Counted from the first letter of the stretch, positions 26,600-35,661 are shown. The stretch is 64,000 bases of DNA from Kribbella jiaozuonensis (GCF_005233875.1 NZ_SZPZ01000003.1:800489-864488); one strand, 5' to 3'. Program-made: numbers and translations. Notes: generated by a model from the letters alone, not told the origin.

Positions 26600-27799
26600 G
26601 TGCCGGCTCTCACCGGACGGATCGGCGCGCCCACTTACGCAGCGGTACTGCGTACTCCTGGCGCGTGGAAGTTCTACCTCGCAGCGGCCCCGGCAAGGAT
26701 CGGGATCGCAATGACCGGCCTCGGCATCGTCTGGCTGGTCCACGGATCGACCGGCTCGTACGCCGCAGCAGGAAGCGTCACCGGCGGATTCGCCGTGGCC
26801 GAAGCGGTCGCCGGACCGCAGGTCGCGCGGCTGATCGACCGTTTCGGTCAGACCCGGATGTTGCCGGTCACGCTCCTCGCCCACGCGACGGCGATGGCTC
26901 TGCTCATCAGCCTCACCGTCTCCGACACGCCGCTCTGGTCGCTCGTTGTAGCCGGTGTCCTCGCCGGCGGATCACTTCCGCAGGTGAGTGCGCAGACGGC
27001 GGCCCGGTGGTCGTACGCGCTCCGCGACACCACACTGCTCTCGTCGGCATTCGCGCTGGAGGCGTTGAGCGTCGGCATCGCGTTCATGGTCGGTCCAGGG
27101 CTGGTCGGCATCGTCAGCTCGTCGACCAGCCCGGCTGCAGGTTCGATCCTCGCGACGAGCCTCCTACTGGCCGGCGGCTTCCTGCTAGCGATGCAGCGCC
27201 GTACGGCGCCACCGCCGACCGTGGCCGGAGAACACGTCAGCGCGAAACACCTACTGCACAAGCGATTCGCCGGCCTCGTCGGCACGAACATCGGCATCGG
27301 ACTGTTCTTCGGCAGCATGCAGGTCTCCGTCACGGCCTTCGCAGTCTCGAGAGGTACGCCGGGCCTCGCCGGACCGCTCTACAGCATCACCAGCATGGTG
27401 AGTCTGTTCGCCGGACTCGTGTACGGCGCACGCCGCTGGCGGACTGCTCCGGAGACTCAGTTCGTCATCGCCTTCGTCTGGCTGACGGTCAGCTGTGTAC
27501 CTCTGCTCGCCGCGCACACCCCACTCGTCGCAGCTTTCGCGTTAGCCCTTCCTGGCTTGGCGATTGCGCCGTTCCAGACCCTGTCCGCGGTGCTGGCCGA
27601 GTCGACCGTCCACCCTGCGATCCTGACTCAGGCCTTCACCTGGCTGAACTCAGGCGGCGCAGCAGGTATCGCACTGGGCTCCGCCTTCGCCGGCTGGGTC
27701 GTCGACGGACACACCGCGCAGTACGGCTTCGTGGTCGCGCTGGCTGCTGCCGTGATGGCAACGATGATGGCGGTGACGGTGAAGCTCAGCGATAGGTGA
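26600..27799 (+). CDS. MFS transporter
   Basis: 399 aa with about 12 membrane helices. Start is the GTG at 26600, which follows GGAAGG by 7 bases; the longer open frame from 26483 reads non-membrane low-quality sequence. A loop motif between helices 2 and 3 (VARLIDRFGQTRML) fits the MFS A-motif in modified form. Substrate cannot be read; small-molecule efflux is the usual role for this type. Stop codon overlaps the 3' end of the AraC gene by 14 bp. Confidence 0.85.
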   Translation: MPALTGRIGAPTYAAVLRTPGAWKFYLAAAPARIGIAMTGLGIVWLVHGSTGSYAAAGSVTGGFAVAEAVAGPQVARLIDRFGQTRMLPVTLLAHATAMALLISLTVSDTPLWSLVVAGVLAGGSLPQVSAQTAARWSYALRDTTLLSSAFALEALSVGIAFMVGPGLVGIVSSSTSPAAGSILATSLLLAGGFLLAMQRRTAPPPTVAGEHVSAKHLLHKRFAGLVGTNIGIGLFFGSMQVSVTAFAVSRGTPGLAGPLYSITSMVSLFAGLVYGARRWRTAPETQFVIAFVWLTVSCVPLLAAHTPLVAAFALALPGLAIAPFQTLSAVLAESTVHPAILTQAFTWLNSGGAAGIALGSAFAGWVVDGHTAQYGFVVALAAAVMATMMAVTVKLSDR

Positions 27800-28604
27800 T
27801 CTGGCGTTCGGCGGCGGCTCGGGTGGCGTACTCCAAAGGCGTCAGGCCGATCTGCTGTTTGAACTCCTTCGAGAAGTGGGCCTGGTCGAAGTAGCCGAGG
27901 GATGCGGACAGCTCCGCCAGCTCGGTCACTTCGCCCTGGGCCAGCAGTTCGGCGCCGTCGTGCAGCCGGTAGCGCCGTAGGACCCATTTCGGGCCGACGC
28001 CGACGTACCGGCGGAAGAGTCGTTGCAGAGTGCGGATCGGTACGTCGAAGCGCTCGGTGATCTCGTCGACGCGGGCCACCGAGCGGTCGGCCGCCATCGT
28101 GGCGACGATCTCCCGGACCAGTTCGTACGACGGGTCCGGCGGTGCGAGGTGGTCGTGCAGGAACGCCTCGAACACCGCGCGGCGGCGTCCGTCGGACTCG
28201 GCCGCGAATATCAGGTCGGCGAGACGGTCGCCATCGGGGAAGACATCTGTCAACGGCAGCACGAGGTCGCAGAGGGAACCCACATCGAGCCCCGTGATCG
28301 CGCCGAACCCGCCGGCCCAGAACTTAACGCCGAACGCCCGGCCGCGGCCGACCAGTTCGCGTTCGAACTTGCGCGTGCAGACCCCGTTCACGAACGCGCC
28401 GCCCGGCTGCTCGAACGTCACGTTCACGCTCGGGAACGGCAGCACCTCGGCCGTGTACGGCTCGTCCAGATCCCACTCGACGATCCAGTACCACTCCACG
28501 AACCGGCCGGCGTCCGGGCCGGGTGCGAGGCGGTGCAGCGAACGGTGCCGGGCCTGCTCCCGTGGGTGCAGGATGCCTCGCTCGCTGTCCGCTGGCTGGG
28601 TCAA
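27786..28604 (-). CDS. AraC family transcriptional regulator
   Basis: About 272 aa. N-terminal DUF6597-like sensing domain (RFVEWYWIVEWDLDEPYTAEVLPFPSVNVTFE), then two helix-turn-helix units at the C-terminus (ARVDEITERFDVPIRTLQRLFRRYVGVGPKWVLRRYRL and ELSASLGYFDQAHFSKEFKQQIGLTPLEYA). No ATG or GTG is available in frame upstream of the conserved start; the TTG at 28604 is the best choice. Divergent from a VOC/PhnB-like gene 57 bp away that it may control; it also converges on the MFS gene. Confidence 0.85.
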   Translation of the reverse strand: MTQPADSERGILHPREQARHRSLHRLAPGPDAGRFVEWYWIVEWDLDEPYTAEVLPFPSVNVTFEQPGGAFVNGVCTRKFERELVGRGRAFGVKFWAGGFGAITGLDVGSLCDLVLPLTDVFPDGDRLADLIFAAESDGRRRAVFEAFLHDHLAPPDPSYELVREIVATMAADRSVARVDEITERFDVPIRTLQRLFRRYVGVGPKWVLRRYRLHDGAELLAQGEVTELAELSASLGYFDQAHFSKEFKQQIGLTPLEYATRAAAERQITYR

Positions 28605-28661
28605 GGCTGGCTGTCGCTTTCTTACAAGACCGCTACGGCCCCCGGCGACTTCACTGGAGGC

Positions 28662-29138
28662 ATGACGACGAACACGGTAAACCCCACCCCCGACGGTTAT
28701 CACTCGCTGACCCCGTACCTCGCCGTCCCGGACGGGCCGAAGGCGATCGAGTTCTACCGGTCGGTGTTCGGGGCGGAGGTGATCAGCCGGCAGGACCTGC
28801 CGGACGGGCGGGTTGCGCACGCGGAGCTGAAGTTCGGCAACTCGATGCTGCAGCTGAGCGACGCGATGCCGGAGATCGGCCTGCGGGCGCCGACCGGCGA
28901 GTGGGTGCATTCCTCGCTGGTGCACTACGTGCCGGACGTGGACGCGACGTACGCGAAGGCGATCGAGGCCGGCGCGAAATCCGTCGAAGAGGTGCAGACC
29001 TTCCTGACCGGTGACCGCTTCGGCACCGTGATCGACCCGTTCGGGCATCGCTGGGCGATCATGACCCGGGTCGAGGACGTCTCCCGCGAGGAGGCCGAGC
29101 GGCGGATCAACGAGTGGCTGGCGACCCAGGCCCAGTAA
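28662..29138 (+). CDS. PhnB-like VOC family protein
   Basis: 158 aa. The pattern SLTPYLAVPDGPKAIEFYRSVFGAEVISRQDLPDGRVAHAELKFGNSMLQLSD and a terminal GDRFGTVIDPFGHRWAIMTRVEDVS is that of PhnB/YdhR-type glyoxalase-fold proteins. Metal site and substrate are not assignable. GGAGG precedes the ATG by a single base, unusually close. Divergent from the AraC regulator, the likely controller. Confidence 0.88.
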   Translation: MTTNTVNPTPDGYHSLTPYLAVPDGPKAIEFYRSVFGAEVISRQDLPDGRVAHAELKFGNSMLQLSDAMPEIGLRAPTGEWVHSSLVHYVPDVDATYAKAIEAGAKSVEEVQTFLTGDRFGTVIDPFGHRWAIMTRVEDVSREEAERRINEWLATQAQ

Positions 29139-29145
29139 ATGAGGA

Positions 29146-29191
29146 AGCGGCCCGCCGGAACCGTCCCCTGCGGCAGTTTCGGCGGGCCGCT
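29146..29191 (+). terminator. GC-rich hairpin after the PhnB-like gene
   Basis: AGCGGCCCGCCG (29146-29157) and CGGCGGGCCGCT (29180-29191) form a perfect 12-bp stem with a 22-nt loop, 7 bp after the stop codon. No T tract. Confidence 0.65.
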
Positions 29192-29434
29192 GACTAAGAG
29201 TGTGCACGCGATCACGCTAAATGGCAACCCATCGCTTGATGAAACAACTACTTGAAACGCTCGATTAAGGGTTATGGACAGGCCCGAAACGGCTGCGCCC
29301 GGTTCCGGTAAGCTTTGGTCGCAAGAGCCTGGATGCGTTGCCGGATGAATGTCTGGTGAACGTCTCCGGGCTTCACCGTTTCCAGCACCGACCGCCACGG
29401 GGTGTGAAGTTGGTGCGTGAAGAGGAGGGCTGAG
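29192..29434 (+). other. 243-bp leader region before purA
   Basis: The longest non-coding stretch of the window. It is locally A+T-richer around 29215-29275 (cttgaaacgctcgattaagg, then ttatgg), where a promoter is likely: TTGAAA at 29252-29257 and TATGGA at 29273-29278, although the 15-bp spacing is short. No riboswitch fold was recognised. The last 20 bases carry the GAGGAGGG ribosome site of purA. Confidence 0.35.
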
Positions 29435-30715
29435 ATGCCCGCAATCGTGCTCGTCGGCGCCCAGTGGGGCGATGAGGGCAAAGGCAAGGCGACCGATCTG
29501 CTCGGCAACACGGGCGAGGTCATCGACTACGTGGTGAAGTTCAACGGCGGTAACAACGCCGGCCACACGGTCGTGATCGGATCCGAGAAGTACGCGCTGC
29601 ACCTGCTCCCGAGCGGCATCCTCACACCGGGTGTGACCCCGGTGATCGGCAACGGGGTCGTGGTCGACCTCAGCGTGCTGTTCGAGGAGCTCGACGCGCT
29701 GCAGGCGCGCGGGGTGGACACGTCGCGACTCGTGGTCAGTGCGAGCGCGCACGTCATCCCGCCGTACAACCGGACTCTCGACAAGGTCACCGAGCGGTTC
29801 CTCGGCAGCCGGAAGATCGGGACCACGGGCCGCGGTATCGGTCCGACGTACGCCGACAAGATGAACCGGGTCGGCATCCGGATCCAGGACCTGTACGACG
29901 AGAAGATCCTCGAGCAGAAGGTCACCGGTGCGCTGGAGCAGAAGAACCAGCTGCTGGTGAAGGTGTACAACCGGCGCGCGGTCGAGATCCGCGAGGTGCT
30001 GGACGAGCTGCTCGCGTACGCCGACCGCCTGCGGCCGATGGTCGCGGACACCAGCCTCCTGCTGAACAAGGCCCTCGACGACGGCAAGACGGTGCTGATG
30101 GAGGCCGGTCAGGCAACGCTGCTCGACGTCGATCACGGCACGTACCCGTTCGTCACCTCGTCGAACGCGATCTCCGCGGGCGCCTGCACCGGCACAGGCA
30201 TCCCGCCGACCCGGATCGACCGCGTGATGGCCGTCGTGAAGGCCTACACGACCCGTGTCGGCGAAGGCCCGTTCCCGACCGAGCTGCTGGACGCCGACGG
30301 CGAGTGGCTCCGACAGCAGGGCTTCGAGTTCGGTACGACGACCGGCCGCCCGCGCCGCTGCGGCTGGTACGACTCGGTCATCGCCCGGTACGCCGCCCGC
30401 GTGAACGGCGTCTCGGACTTCGTGCTCACCAAGCTCGACACCCTGACCGGCCGCGAGAAGATCCCGGTCTGCGTCGCGTACGACGTGAACGGCGTCCGGT
30501 ACGACGAGATGCCGATGACCCAGACCGACTTCCACCACTCGGTCCCGGTCTACGAGGAGTTCGACGGCTGGTCCGACGACATCACCGGCTGCCGCACGTT
30601 CGAGGACCTGCCGAAGGAAGCGCAGTCCTACGTCCGCGCGGTCGAGTCGCTCAGCGGCGCGCGCATTTCCGCCATCGGCGTCGGCCCGGAGCGCAGCCAG
30701 ATCGTCCAGCTGTAA
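29435..30715 (+). CDS. purA: Adenylosuccinate synthase
   Basis: 426 aa. Joins IMP and aspartate using GTP in the first committed step to AMP. Family motifs are intact: VLVGAQWGDEGKGKATDLL (GTP loop and catalytic Asp), FNGGNNAGHTVV (catalytic His), IGTTGRGIGPTYADKMNR and the C-terminal base-recognition loop TTTGRPRRCGW with LTKLDTL. GAGGAGGG lies 7 bases before the ATG; the ATG at 29417 is not needed. purB, the next enzyme of this branch, is also in the window, 26 kb away. Confidence 0.98.
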   Translation: MPAIVLVGAQWGDEGKGKATDLLGNTGEVIDYVVKFNGGNNAGHTVVIGSEKYALHLLPSGILTPGVTPVIGNGVVVDLSVLFEELDALQARGVDTSRLVVSASAHVIPPYNRTLDKVTERFLGSRKIGTTGRGIGPTYADKMNRVGIRIQDLYDEKILEQKVTGALEQKNQLLVKVYNRRAVEIREVLDELLAYADRLRPMVADTSLLLNKALDDGKTVLMEAGQATLLDVDHGTYPFVTSSNAISAGACTGTGIPPTRIDRVMAVVKAYTTRVGEGPFPTELLDADGEWLRQQGFEFGTTTGRPRRCGWYDSVIARYAARVNGVSDFVLTKLDTLTGREKIPVCVAYDVNGVRYDEMPMTQTDFHHSVPVYEEFDGWSDDITGCRTFEDLPKEAQSYVRAVESLSGARISAIGVGPERSQIVQL

Positions 30716-30728
30716 GAAGGACGTCCGG

Positions 30729-30761
30729 CCTCCCCGTCGTCAGTTACCGATGATGGGGAGG
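30729..30761. terminator. Inverted repeat between purA and the kinase gene
   Basis: CCTCCCC (30729-30735) pairs with GGGGAGG (30755-30761). The kinase stop codon (30740-30742) lies in the loop. It can act for purA, whose stop is 13 bp upstream, and perhaps for the kinase. Confidence 0.4.
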
Positions 30762-32617
30762 TCCCGGATGAACGGCGCGTTGCGCAGGTCGCCGAGGGTC
30801 GGCCGCTCGATGTTCGGTGTCTCGATCGGATTGCGAGCCCAGTCCGCGCCCGCGCCCTGCGTGGCCTTGTAGAACGTGATGCCACCGATCGCCAGCAGTA
30901 CGACGGCGATCAGCGCGGACAGCCAGTGCGCGCGGAACGTGTTGCGCGCCGTGATGTGGGCGCCTCGACGCAGCGAACTGCCGCCGGGGCCCCACCACGA
31001 GAAGAAGAGCGCAGTCAGCGCGGCGCTGCCGAAACCGACGGCCGACAACGGCTGCCAGTTCAGGTCGTACGTCGTGGCGGCGACCGCGGTGACGATGCCG
31101 CCGACAACAACCGCCGACATCAGCGGCAGGATCAGGCACGGCAGCGTGATCAGGAAAGCCATCACCAGTTGCAGCGGGCTGGCGGCCGCAGCGACGACGC
31201 CGTCCGACTTGCCGGACCGTCCGCGGACCTGACGGCGCCGCATCAACGCCGTACTCGAGCGGTCGACGGTCCGTGCGAGCACGAGCAGGATGACGGCGAC
31301 GGCTGAGCCGATCACCGGGGTCAGCGCGATCAGTCCGGTCAGCGCGACCATGAAGCCGACGACGACCGCAGTACGTCGACCGGTCGGCGGGGCTTTGGTG
31401 GGCTGCGCAGGTTGGGCAGGCTGCACGGGAGCCGGCGGACCGGCCTGCTGGTACGGCTGCGGGTAAGGCTGTGAGTACGGCGCCGGCGGACCGCTCTGGT
31501 ACGGCAGCGGCATCCCGGCCGGAGCAGCCGCGTTGGGAGCCGGGCTGTAGGTCGCGGGGTGCTGTGGGACCTCGGCGACCTGCTTCTTGGCAGCAGCCGC
31601 GTCCCGGATCTTGTCCCGGATCGGCGTGAACGCCGACAGCGGCGGGATGACCGGCGGCACCAGCCCTGCGACCTCAGTCGGAGTCGGGCCGTCAGGTTCT
31701 TCCTCCGTCGGCATGACCTTGGTCACGAGCCGAGTCGGCGGTACGGCGGCCACGGTCGGCGTCTCGCGCGGTGCGAGCGCGTCGCGGCCCTCGGAGTACC
31801 GGGTCAGACCGTCCATGATCTCGTCCTGAGTCGGCCGGTCGGCCTTGCTCGGTGAGAGCGCCGCGGCGAGCAGGGGCTTCAGTCGCGGGTCCAGCCCCTC
31901 CAGGTCGGCGTGACCGGAGTGCACGCGCGCCAGCACGGCCTCGAACGGTCCCTTGCCGAAAGGCCTGCGTCCGGTCGCGGCAAACGCCACGGTGGCGGCC
32001 CAGCCCCACCAGTCCGCGGACTGCGACACCATCTCGCCCTCGATGAGCTCGGGCGCAAGGTATCCCGGCGTACCGATCACCAGGCCGGTCTGGGTGAGCC
32101 GGAGGTCGTCGGCGGCTTGCGCGATGCCGAAGTCGATCATCACCGGTTTGCCGTTGAACATCATCACGTTGCCGGGCTTCAGGTCGCGGTGGATCACGCC
32201 GACCGCGTGGATCGCCTGCAGCGACTCGGCCAGGCAGCCGGCCAGCGGCAGCCACTTGCGTGGGGTCAGCGGGCCGCGCTCGTCCACCTGCTCGTCCAGC
32301 GGCCGGCCCGGAACGAACCGGGTCACCAGGTACGGCCGGTCGGCCTCCAGGTCGTGGTCGAGGATGCCGGCCACACCGGGGTGGTCCACCTTCTGCAGTG
32401 TGGTCGCTTCGCGCTGCAAGCGGGCCCGTGCGATCGGGTCGTGGGCGACGTGCGGTCGCAGTACCTTGACCGCGACCTCCTGGTGCTCAGGGCCTTCGGC
32501 GAGGTAGACGACTCCCATGCCGCCCTGGCCGAGCCGCCGGATCAACCGGTACGGCCCGAGCCGCTCGTCCTCCACCTCCTCCGCATGGGTGGAAGGCGGT
32601 CCCCCTGTGACTGACAT
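30740..32617 (-). CDS. Transmembrane serine/threonine protein kinase (PknB-type)
   Basis: 625 aa. Kinase domain at residues about 23-285 with GQGGMGVVY (glycine loop), Lys51, HRDLKPGN (Asp145), IDFG (Asp162) and GTPGYLAPE: all catalytic residues present. Then a Pro/Gln/Ala-rich linker (about 300-430) and a C-terminal part with several membrane helices (about 435-585), unlike the single-helix PASTA kinases. A short tail of about 40 residues follows. ATG at 32617 lies 7 bp after TACCGT on this strand, predicting a leaderless message. Substrate unknown; it converges on purA and is divergent from a DUF1330 gene. Confidence 0.93.
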   Translation of the reverse strand: MSVTGGPPSTHAEEVEDERLGPYRLIRRLGQGGMGVVYLAEGPEHQEVAVKVLRPHVAHDPIARARLQREATTLQKVDHPGVAGILDHDLEADRPYLVTRFVPGRPLDEQVDERGPLTPRKWLPLAGCLAESLQAIHAVGVIHRDLKPGNVMMFNGKPVMIDFGIAQAADDLRLTQTGLVIGTPGYLAPELIEGEMVSQSADWWGWAATVAFAATGRRPFGKGPFEAVLARVHSGHADLEGLDPRLKPLLAAALSPSKADRPTQDEIMDGLTRYSEGRDALAPRETPTVAAVPPTRLVTKVMPTEEEPDGPTPTEVAGLVPPVIPPLSAFTPIRDKIRDAAAAKKQVAEVPQHPATYSPAPNAAAPAGMPLPYQSGPPAPYSQPYPQPYQQAGPPAPVQPAQPAQPTKAPPTGRRTAVVVGFMVALTGLIALTPVIGSAVAVILLVLARTVDRSSTALMRRRQVRGRSGKSDGVVAAAASPLQLVMAFLITLPCLILPLMSAVVVGGIVTAVAATTYDLNWQPLSAVGFGSAALTALFFSWWGPGGSSLRRGAHITARNTFRAHWLSALIAVVLLAIGGITFYKATQGAGADWARNPIETPNIERPTLGDLRNAPFIRDLPIIGN

Positions 32618-32707
32618 GGCATCTACGGTACGTCGGGAGCAGACCAAGCCGTCCGGATGACGTCTGAGGTAATCGTGCGAATTCTCCCCGTGGTCAAGGC
32701 TGGAGCC

Positions 32708-33040
32708 ATGACACAGAGAATGAAGGCCTACGCGATCGCCTACCTGCGCAACGTCCGGATGGGCGCCGACATCGTCGAGTACCTCGAGCGGATCGACGAG
32801 ACGCTCGCGCCGTACGACGGTCACTTCCTCGTGCACGGCGCGAAGCCCGAGCAGATCGAGGGCGAGTGGGAGGGGGCGCCGATCGTGATCGAGTTCCCCG
32901 ACTGCGACCATCTGCGGGACTGGTACGAGTCGCCGGACTACCTCGAGATCCTGCCGCTGCGGACCGAGAACTCCGACGGCGTGGTGATCTTCGTCGAGGG
33001 CGTCGACCGCAAGCACAAGGCCACCGACGTACTGGTCTGA
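32708..33040 (+). CDS. DUF1330 domain-containing protein
   Basis: 110 aa. KAYAIAYLRNVRMGADIVEYLERIDETLAPYDGHFLVHG and IEFPDCDHLRDWYESPDYLEILPLR match DUF1330, a dimeric ferredoxin-like (alpha/beta barrel) fold related to small monooxygenases. No cofactor; reaction unknown. GGAG lies 2 bases before the ATG at 32708; ATG at 32720 is an alternative. Confidence 0.87.
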   Translation: MTQRMKAYAIAYLRNVRMGADIVEYLERIDETLAPYDGHFLVHGAKPEQIEGEWEGAPIVIEFPDCDHLRDWYESPDYLEILPLRTENSDGVVIFVEGVDRKHKATDVLV

Positions 33041-33117
33041 GACGGCTGGCCAGATCCTTGCGAACATGGGCTTTGTGGCCACTGGCTGCCTTCGACCCGT
33101 CCCGGTTGGGTGGAGGT

Positions 33118-33714
33118 ATGCGAATCGAGATCCTGGTGTTCGACGGTGTGGACGAGATGGACGTGATGGGACCGTTCGAGGTCTGGAGTCACGCGGCCCG
33201 GCGGCCCGAGTTCGAGCTGGCGCTCGTCGGGCTGGACGGGCCGGCCGAGGTGACCGGGCTGCACGGCCTGCAGTTCAAGGCACCAGAGGGCCTGGGGCAG
33301 CCGGATGCCCTGTTCGTCCCGGGCGGTGGGTGGATGAACCGCGCGGACAAGGGCTCGTGGGCGGAGGCTCGGCGAGGTGTGATGACGGCCCGGATCGCCG
33401 AGCTGGCGCCGTCGCTGCAGTGGATCGGCTCGGTGTGCACCGGCTCGATGCTGCTCGCCGAGGCCGGGCTGGTGAAGGGTCGCCCGGCCACGACGAACCG
33501 CGGCGCGTGGGCGGAGCTGGAGACATTCGGCGCTGACCTCAAGACCAACCGGGTGGTCGACGACGGCACACTGATCACCGCCGGCGGAATCACCTGCGGG
33601 ATCGATCTTGCGCTGCATGTCGTCGAGCGCGAACTCGGTGCGGACGTCGCCGACGGGATCGCGGGTGCGATGGAGTACACCCGCGATCGCGACGTCTACG
33701 TCTCAGCCGACTAG
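33118..33714 (+). CDS. DJ-1/PfpI family protein
   Basis: 198 aa. MRIEILVFDGVDEMDVMGPFEVW is typical of the AraC-regulator-like amidase branch of DJ-1/PfpI. The nucleophile elbow is WIGSVCTGSMLLAEAGLVKGR, with the reactive Cys at about residue 105. Possible roles are isonitrile hydratase, deglycase/hydratase or stress protein. GGAGG is only 2 bases from the ATG. Converges on the SDR gene with a 12-bp overlap. Confidence 0.9.
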   Translation: MRIEILVFDGVDEMDVMGPFEVWSHAARRPEFELALVGLDGPAEVTGLHGLQFKAPEGLGQPDALFVPGGGWMNRADKGSWAEARRGVMTARIAELAPSLQWIGSVCTGSMLLAEAGLVKGRPATTNRGAWAELETFGADLKTNRVVDDGTLITAGGITCGIDLALHVVERELGADVADGIAGAMEYTRDRDVYVSAD

Positions 33715-34404
33715 CTCGGGGTACAGCGCGGTCAGGTCGCCGGAGATCGCGGCCTTGGCGCCGCGGGCGGTGTCGTCGGCGAGGACCTCGTGGGCGCCGG
33801 ACTCGATGCCGTCGAGGGCCTGCTTGGCGATGTCCTCGGGGCGCGACTTCGGCGCGGTGACCTGGGTCGTCATGTCGGTGTCGACGTACCCCATGTGCAG
33901 GCCGGTGACGCCGATGCCGCGGTTGAGCAGCTCGACCCGGATCGCGTTGGTCTGCAGCCAGAACGCTGCCTTGGTCGCGGAGTACGCGCCGTGCCGGGCG
34001 ACCCAGGACAGGGCCGAGTGGGCGTTCAGGATGTGGCCGCCGCCGTTGCGCTCGATGATCGGGACGAAGGCCCGGGTCAGCTGCAGCGGTCCGAAGAAGT
34101 TCGCGTCGAAGACGGCGCGGACGTCCTCGATCGAGCTGTCCAGGTAGGTGTCCGGCGAGCTGGCGCCGGCGTTGTTGATCAGGATCGTGACGTCCGGAGC
34201 AGCCTCGGCCAGGGCGTCGATCGAGGCCTGGTCGGTGATCTCGAGCGGCAGCGGTACGACGCGCGGATCGGTGCTCGGCTTCGGAGTACGGGCGGTGGCG
34301 TAGACCTTGGCCGCGCCGCGGCTCAGCAGGTCGTCGACGATCGCCTTGCCGATACCGCGCTGGCCGCCGGTGACGAGGACGACGGCGCCATCGAGTGTGG
34401 TCAT
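33703..34404 (-). CDS. Short-chain dehydrogenase/reductase
   Basis: 233 aa. Classical SDR: cofactor motif VTGGQRGIGKAI, NNAG in ILINNAGASS, catalytic Ser in NAHSALSWVARHG, and YSATKAA with Tyr and Lys. Absence of an acidic residue after the second strand (YATARTPK) suggests NADP(H). Substrate unknown. Divergent from a TetR regulator with two operator-like palindromes between them, so it is almost surely that regulator's target. Confidence 0.92.
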   Translation of the reverse strand: MTTLDGAVVLVTGGQRGIGKAIVDDLLSRGAAKVYATARTPKPSTDPRVVPLPLEITDQASIDALAEAAPDVTILINNAGASSPDTYLDSSIEDVRAVFDANFFGPLQLTRAFVPIIERNGGGHILNAHSALSWVARHGAYSATKAAFWLQTNAIRVELLNRGIGVTGLHMGYVDTDMTTQVTAPKSRPEDIAKQALDGIESGAHEVLADDTARGAKAAISGDLTALYPELVG

Positions 34405-34423
34405 CTGAAAACTCCCTTGGAGG

Positions 34424-34461
34424 AAACCGATCTGTTTCGAACACAGTAAACCGATCGGTTT
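34424..34461. promoter_or_regulatory. Twin TetR operators between the SDR and TetR genes
   Basis: AAACCGATCGGTTT (34448-34461) is a perfect 14-bp palindrome. AAACCGATCTGTTT (34424-34437) is the same site with two changed bases, 24 bp away. They lie 20 bp from the SDR start and 33 bp from the TetR start. Confidence 0.75.
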
Positions 34462-34493
34462 CCGTTTTCAAATCCAACCGGTACCCTCGTTCC

Positions 34494-35078
34494 ATGAGCA
34501 CTTCGGCGACACCCCGTGAGCGACTGCTGGACGCCGCGGGGGAACTCTTCTACCGCGACGGCGTCAACATTGGAGTGGACGCGCTCTGCAAGGCGGCCGG
34601 GGTGTCGAAGAAGTCGATGTACCAGCTGTTCCGGTCGAAGGACGAGTTGATCGCGGAGAGCCTGGCCAGCCGCGGCCCGGCGTACCAGGCGCTGCTGCAT
34701 CCGGGCGCCGAGGACGACCGGTCGCCGCGGGAGCGGATCCTGACCGTATTCGAGCGCCAGGACGAGCTGGTTGCTTCCGGCAACTACCTTGGCTGCCCCT
34801 ATGTGAGTACCGCGGTGGAGCTGAAGAACCCGGAGCACCCTGGGTCGGTGGTGGCGCGGCACTTCAAGCAGCAGCTGACCGACTTCTTCCACCGCGAGCT
34901 GGTGAAGGCCGGCGCCGAGGATCCGTCGACGCTGGCGATCCAGCTCACGATGGTCTTCGACGGCGCGAGCGCGCGGGCCGTCGTCCGCGCCCAGCCGCTC
35001 GGCGGCATCGGCGGCGTCACGGCCGCGGCGTTGCTGGACGCCGCCGGCGTGCGCGCGGGCGAGCTTGCCCTCAGCTGA
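34494..35078 (+). CDS. TetR family regulator
   Basis: 194 aa from the ATG at 34494. HTH region (RERLLDAAGELFYRDGVNIGVDALCKAAGVSKKSMYQLFRSKDELI) with a C-terminal ligand domain containing GNYLGCPYVSTAVELKNPEHP, a feature of TetR proteins of the oxidoreductase-linked group. TACCCT at 34482-34487 is 6 bp before the ATG (leaderless prediction). It likely represses itself and the divergent SDR gene through the twin palindromes. Confidence 0.92.
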   Translation: MSTSATPRERLLDAAGELFYRDGVNIGVDALCKAAGVSKKSMYQLFRSKDELIAESLASRGPAYQALLHPGAEDDRSPRERILTVFERQDELVASGNYLGCPYVSTAVELKNPEHPGSVVARHFKQQLTDFFHRELVKAGAEDPSTLAIQLTMVFDGASARAVVRAQPLGGIGGVTAAALLDAAGVRAGELALS

Positions 35079-35094
35079 GCCTATTCTCGGCGGG

Positions 35095-35490
35095 GTGGAG
35101 ATTCCTGCCGAGTTTCATGACCTGCTGTCCTCGAAGGCGATCGCGATGGTCGGGACGATCGGTCGGCGCGGCGAACCGCAGGTGACGCCGCTGTGGTTCC
35201 TCTGGGACGGCGAGCGGGTACGCATCAGCCTGGTGGACGGACGGCAGAAGCTGCGCAACCTGCAGCGGAATCCGGCGATCTCGCTGGTCGTCGTCGACCC
35301 GGCCCGGCCGACGTACTACGTCGAACTGCGGGGCCGGATCGACGACCTGGTGCCGGACCCGGAGTTGGCGCTCGAGCAGGCGGTCGCGACGAAGTACACC
35401 GGCAGCTGGACCGACGTCGAGCCGGCCGGTACAACGCGGTACGCGACGAGCATCGTGGTCGAGAAGATCACCAGCCAGCTGGGTCACTGA
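35095..35490 (+). CDS. PPOX-class flavin/F420-binding protein
   Basis: 131 aa split beta-barrel. FHDLLSSKAIAMVGTIGRRGEPQVTPLWFLWDGERVRISLVDGRQKLRNLQRNPAISLVVVD is characteristic of the pyridoxamine-phosphate-oxidase-like family, whose actinobacterial members often use cofactor F420; flavin versus F420 cannot be told here. The GTG at 35095 stands 7 bp after TATTCT (35082-35087), again a leaderless arrangement, and only 16 bp after the TetR stop. Confidence 0.85.
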   Translation: MEIPAEFHDLLSSKAIAMVGTIGRRGEPQVTPLWFLWDGERVRISLVDGRQKLRNLQRNPAISLVVVDPARPTYYVELRGRIDDLVPDPELALEQAVATKYTGSWTDVEPAGTTRYATSIVVEKITSQLGH

Positions 35491-35560
35491 CGATGGGACA
35501 AACTCTCACTTTGTTCCGCTGACCTGGGAAAACCCGGCCGCCTGTTCCGTTCGGGCTGGG

Positions 35561-35592
35561 GTGTTGACGCCATTACTTGACGTCGTCAACAC
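35561..35592. promoter_or_regulatory. Palindromic operator upstream of the alginate-lyase-like gene
   Basis: TTGACG-t-CGTCAA (35577-35589) is a perfect 13-bp palindrome. The outer GTGTTGACG (35561-35569) is a further copy that can also pair with CGTCAACAC (35584-35592). The layout looks like a sugar-responsive LacI or GntR operator; no such regulator is adjacent. A weaker inverted repeat (GGGACAAA, TTTGTTCC) just after 35490 may end the PPOX transcript. Confidence 0.5.
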
Positions 35593-35661
35593 TTTCGCAA
35601 AGACCCTGCGCTAGTGGGGGAAGCGCACGTGTCCACCGCCCCGAAAGACAGGACACCGCCC

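Noticed and set aside
29139..29434. tRNA, riboswitch or small RNA in the purA leader
   Set aside because: No cloverleaf, and no purine-riboswitch or other conserved core could be drawn; only a terminator hairpin and a possible promoter are visible.
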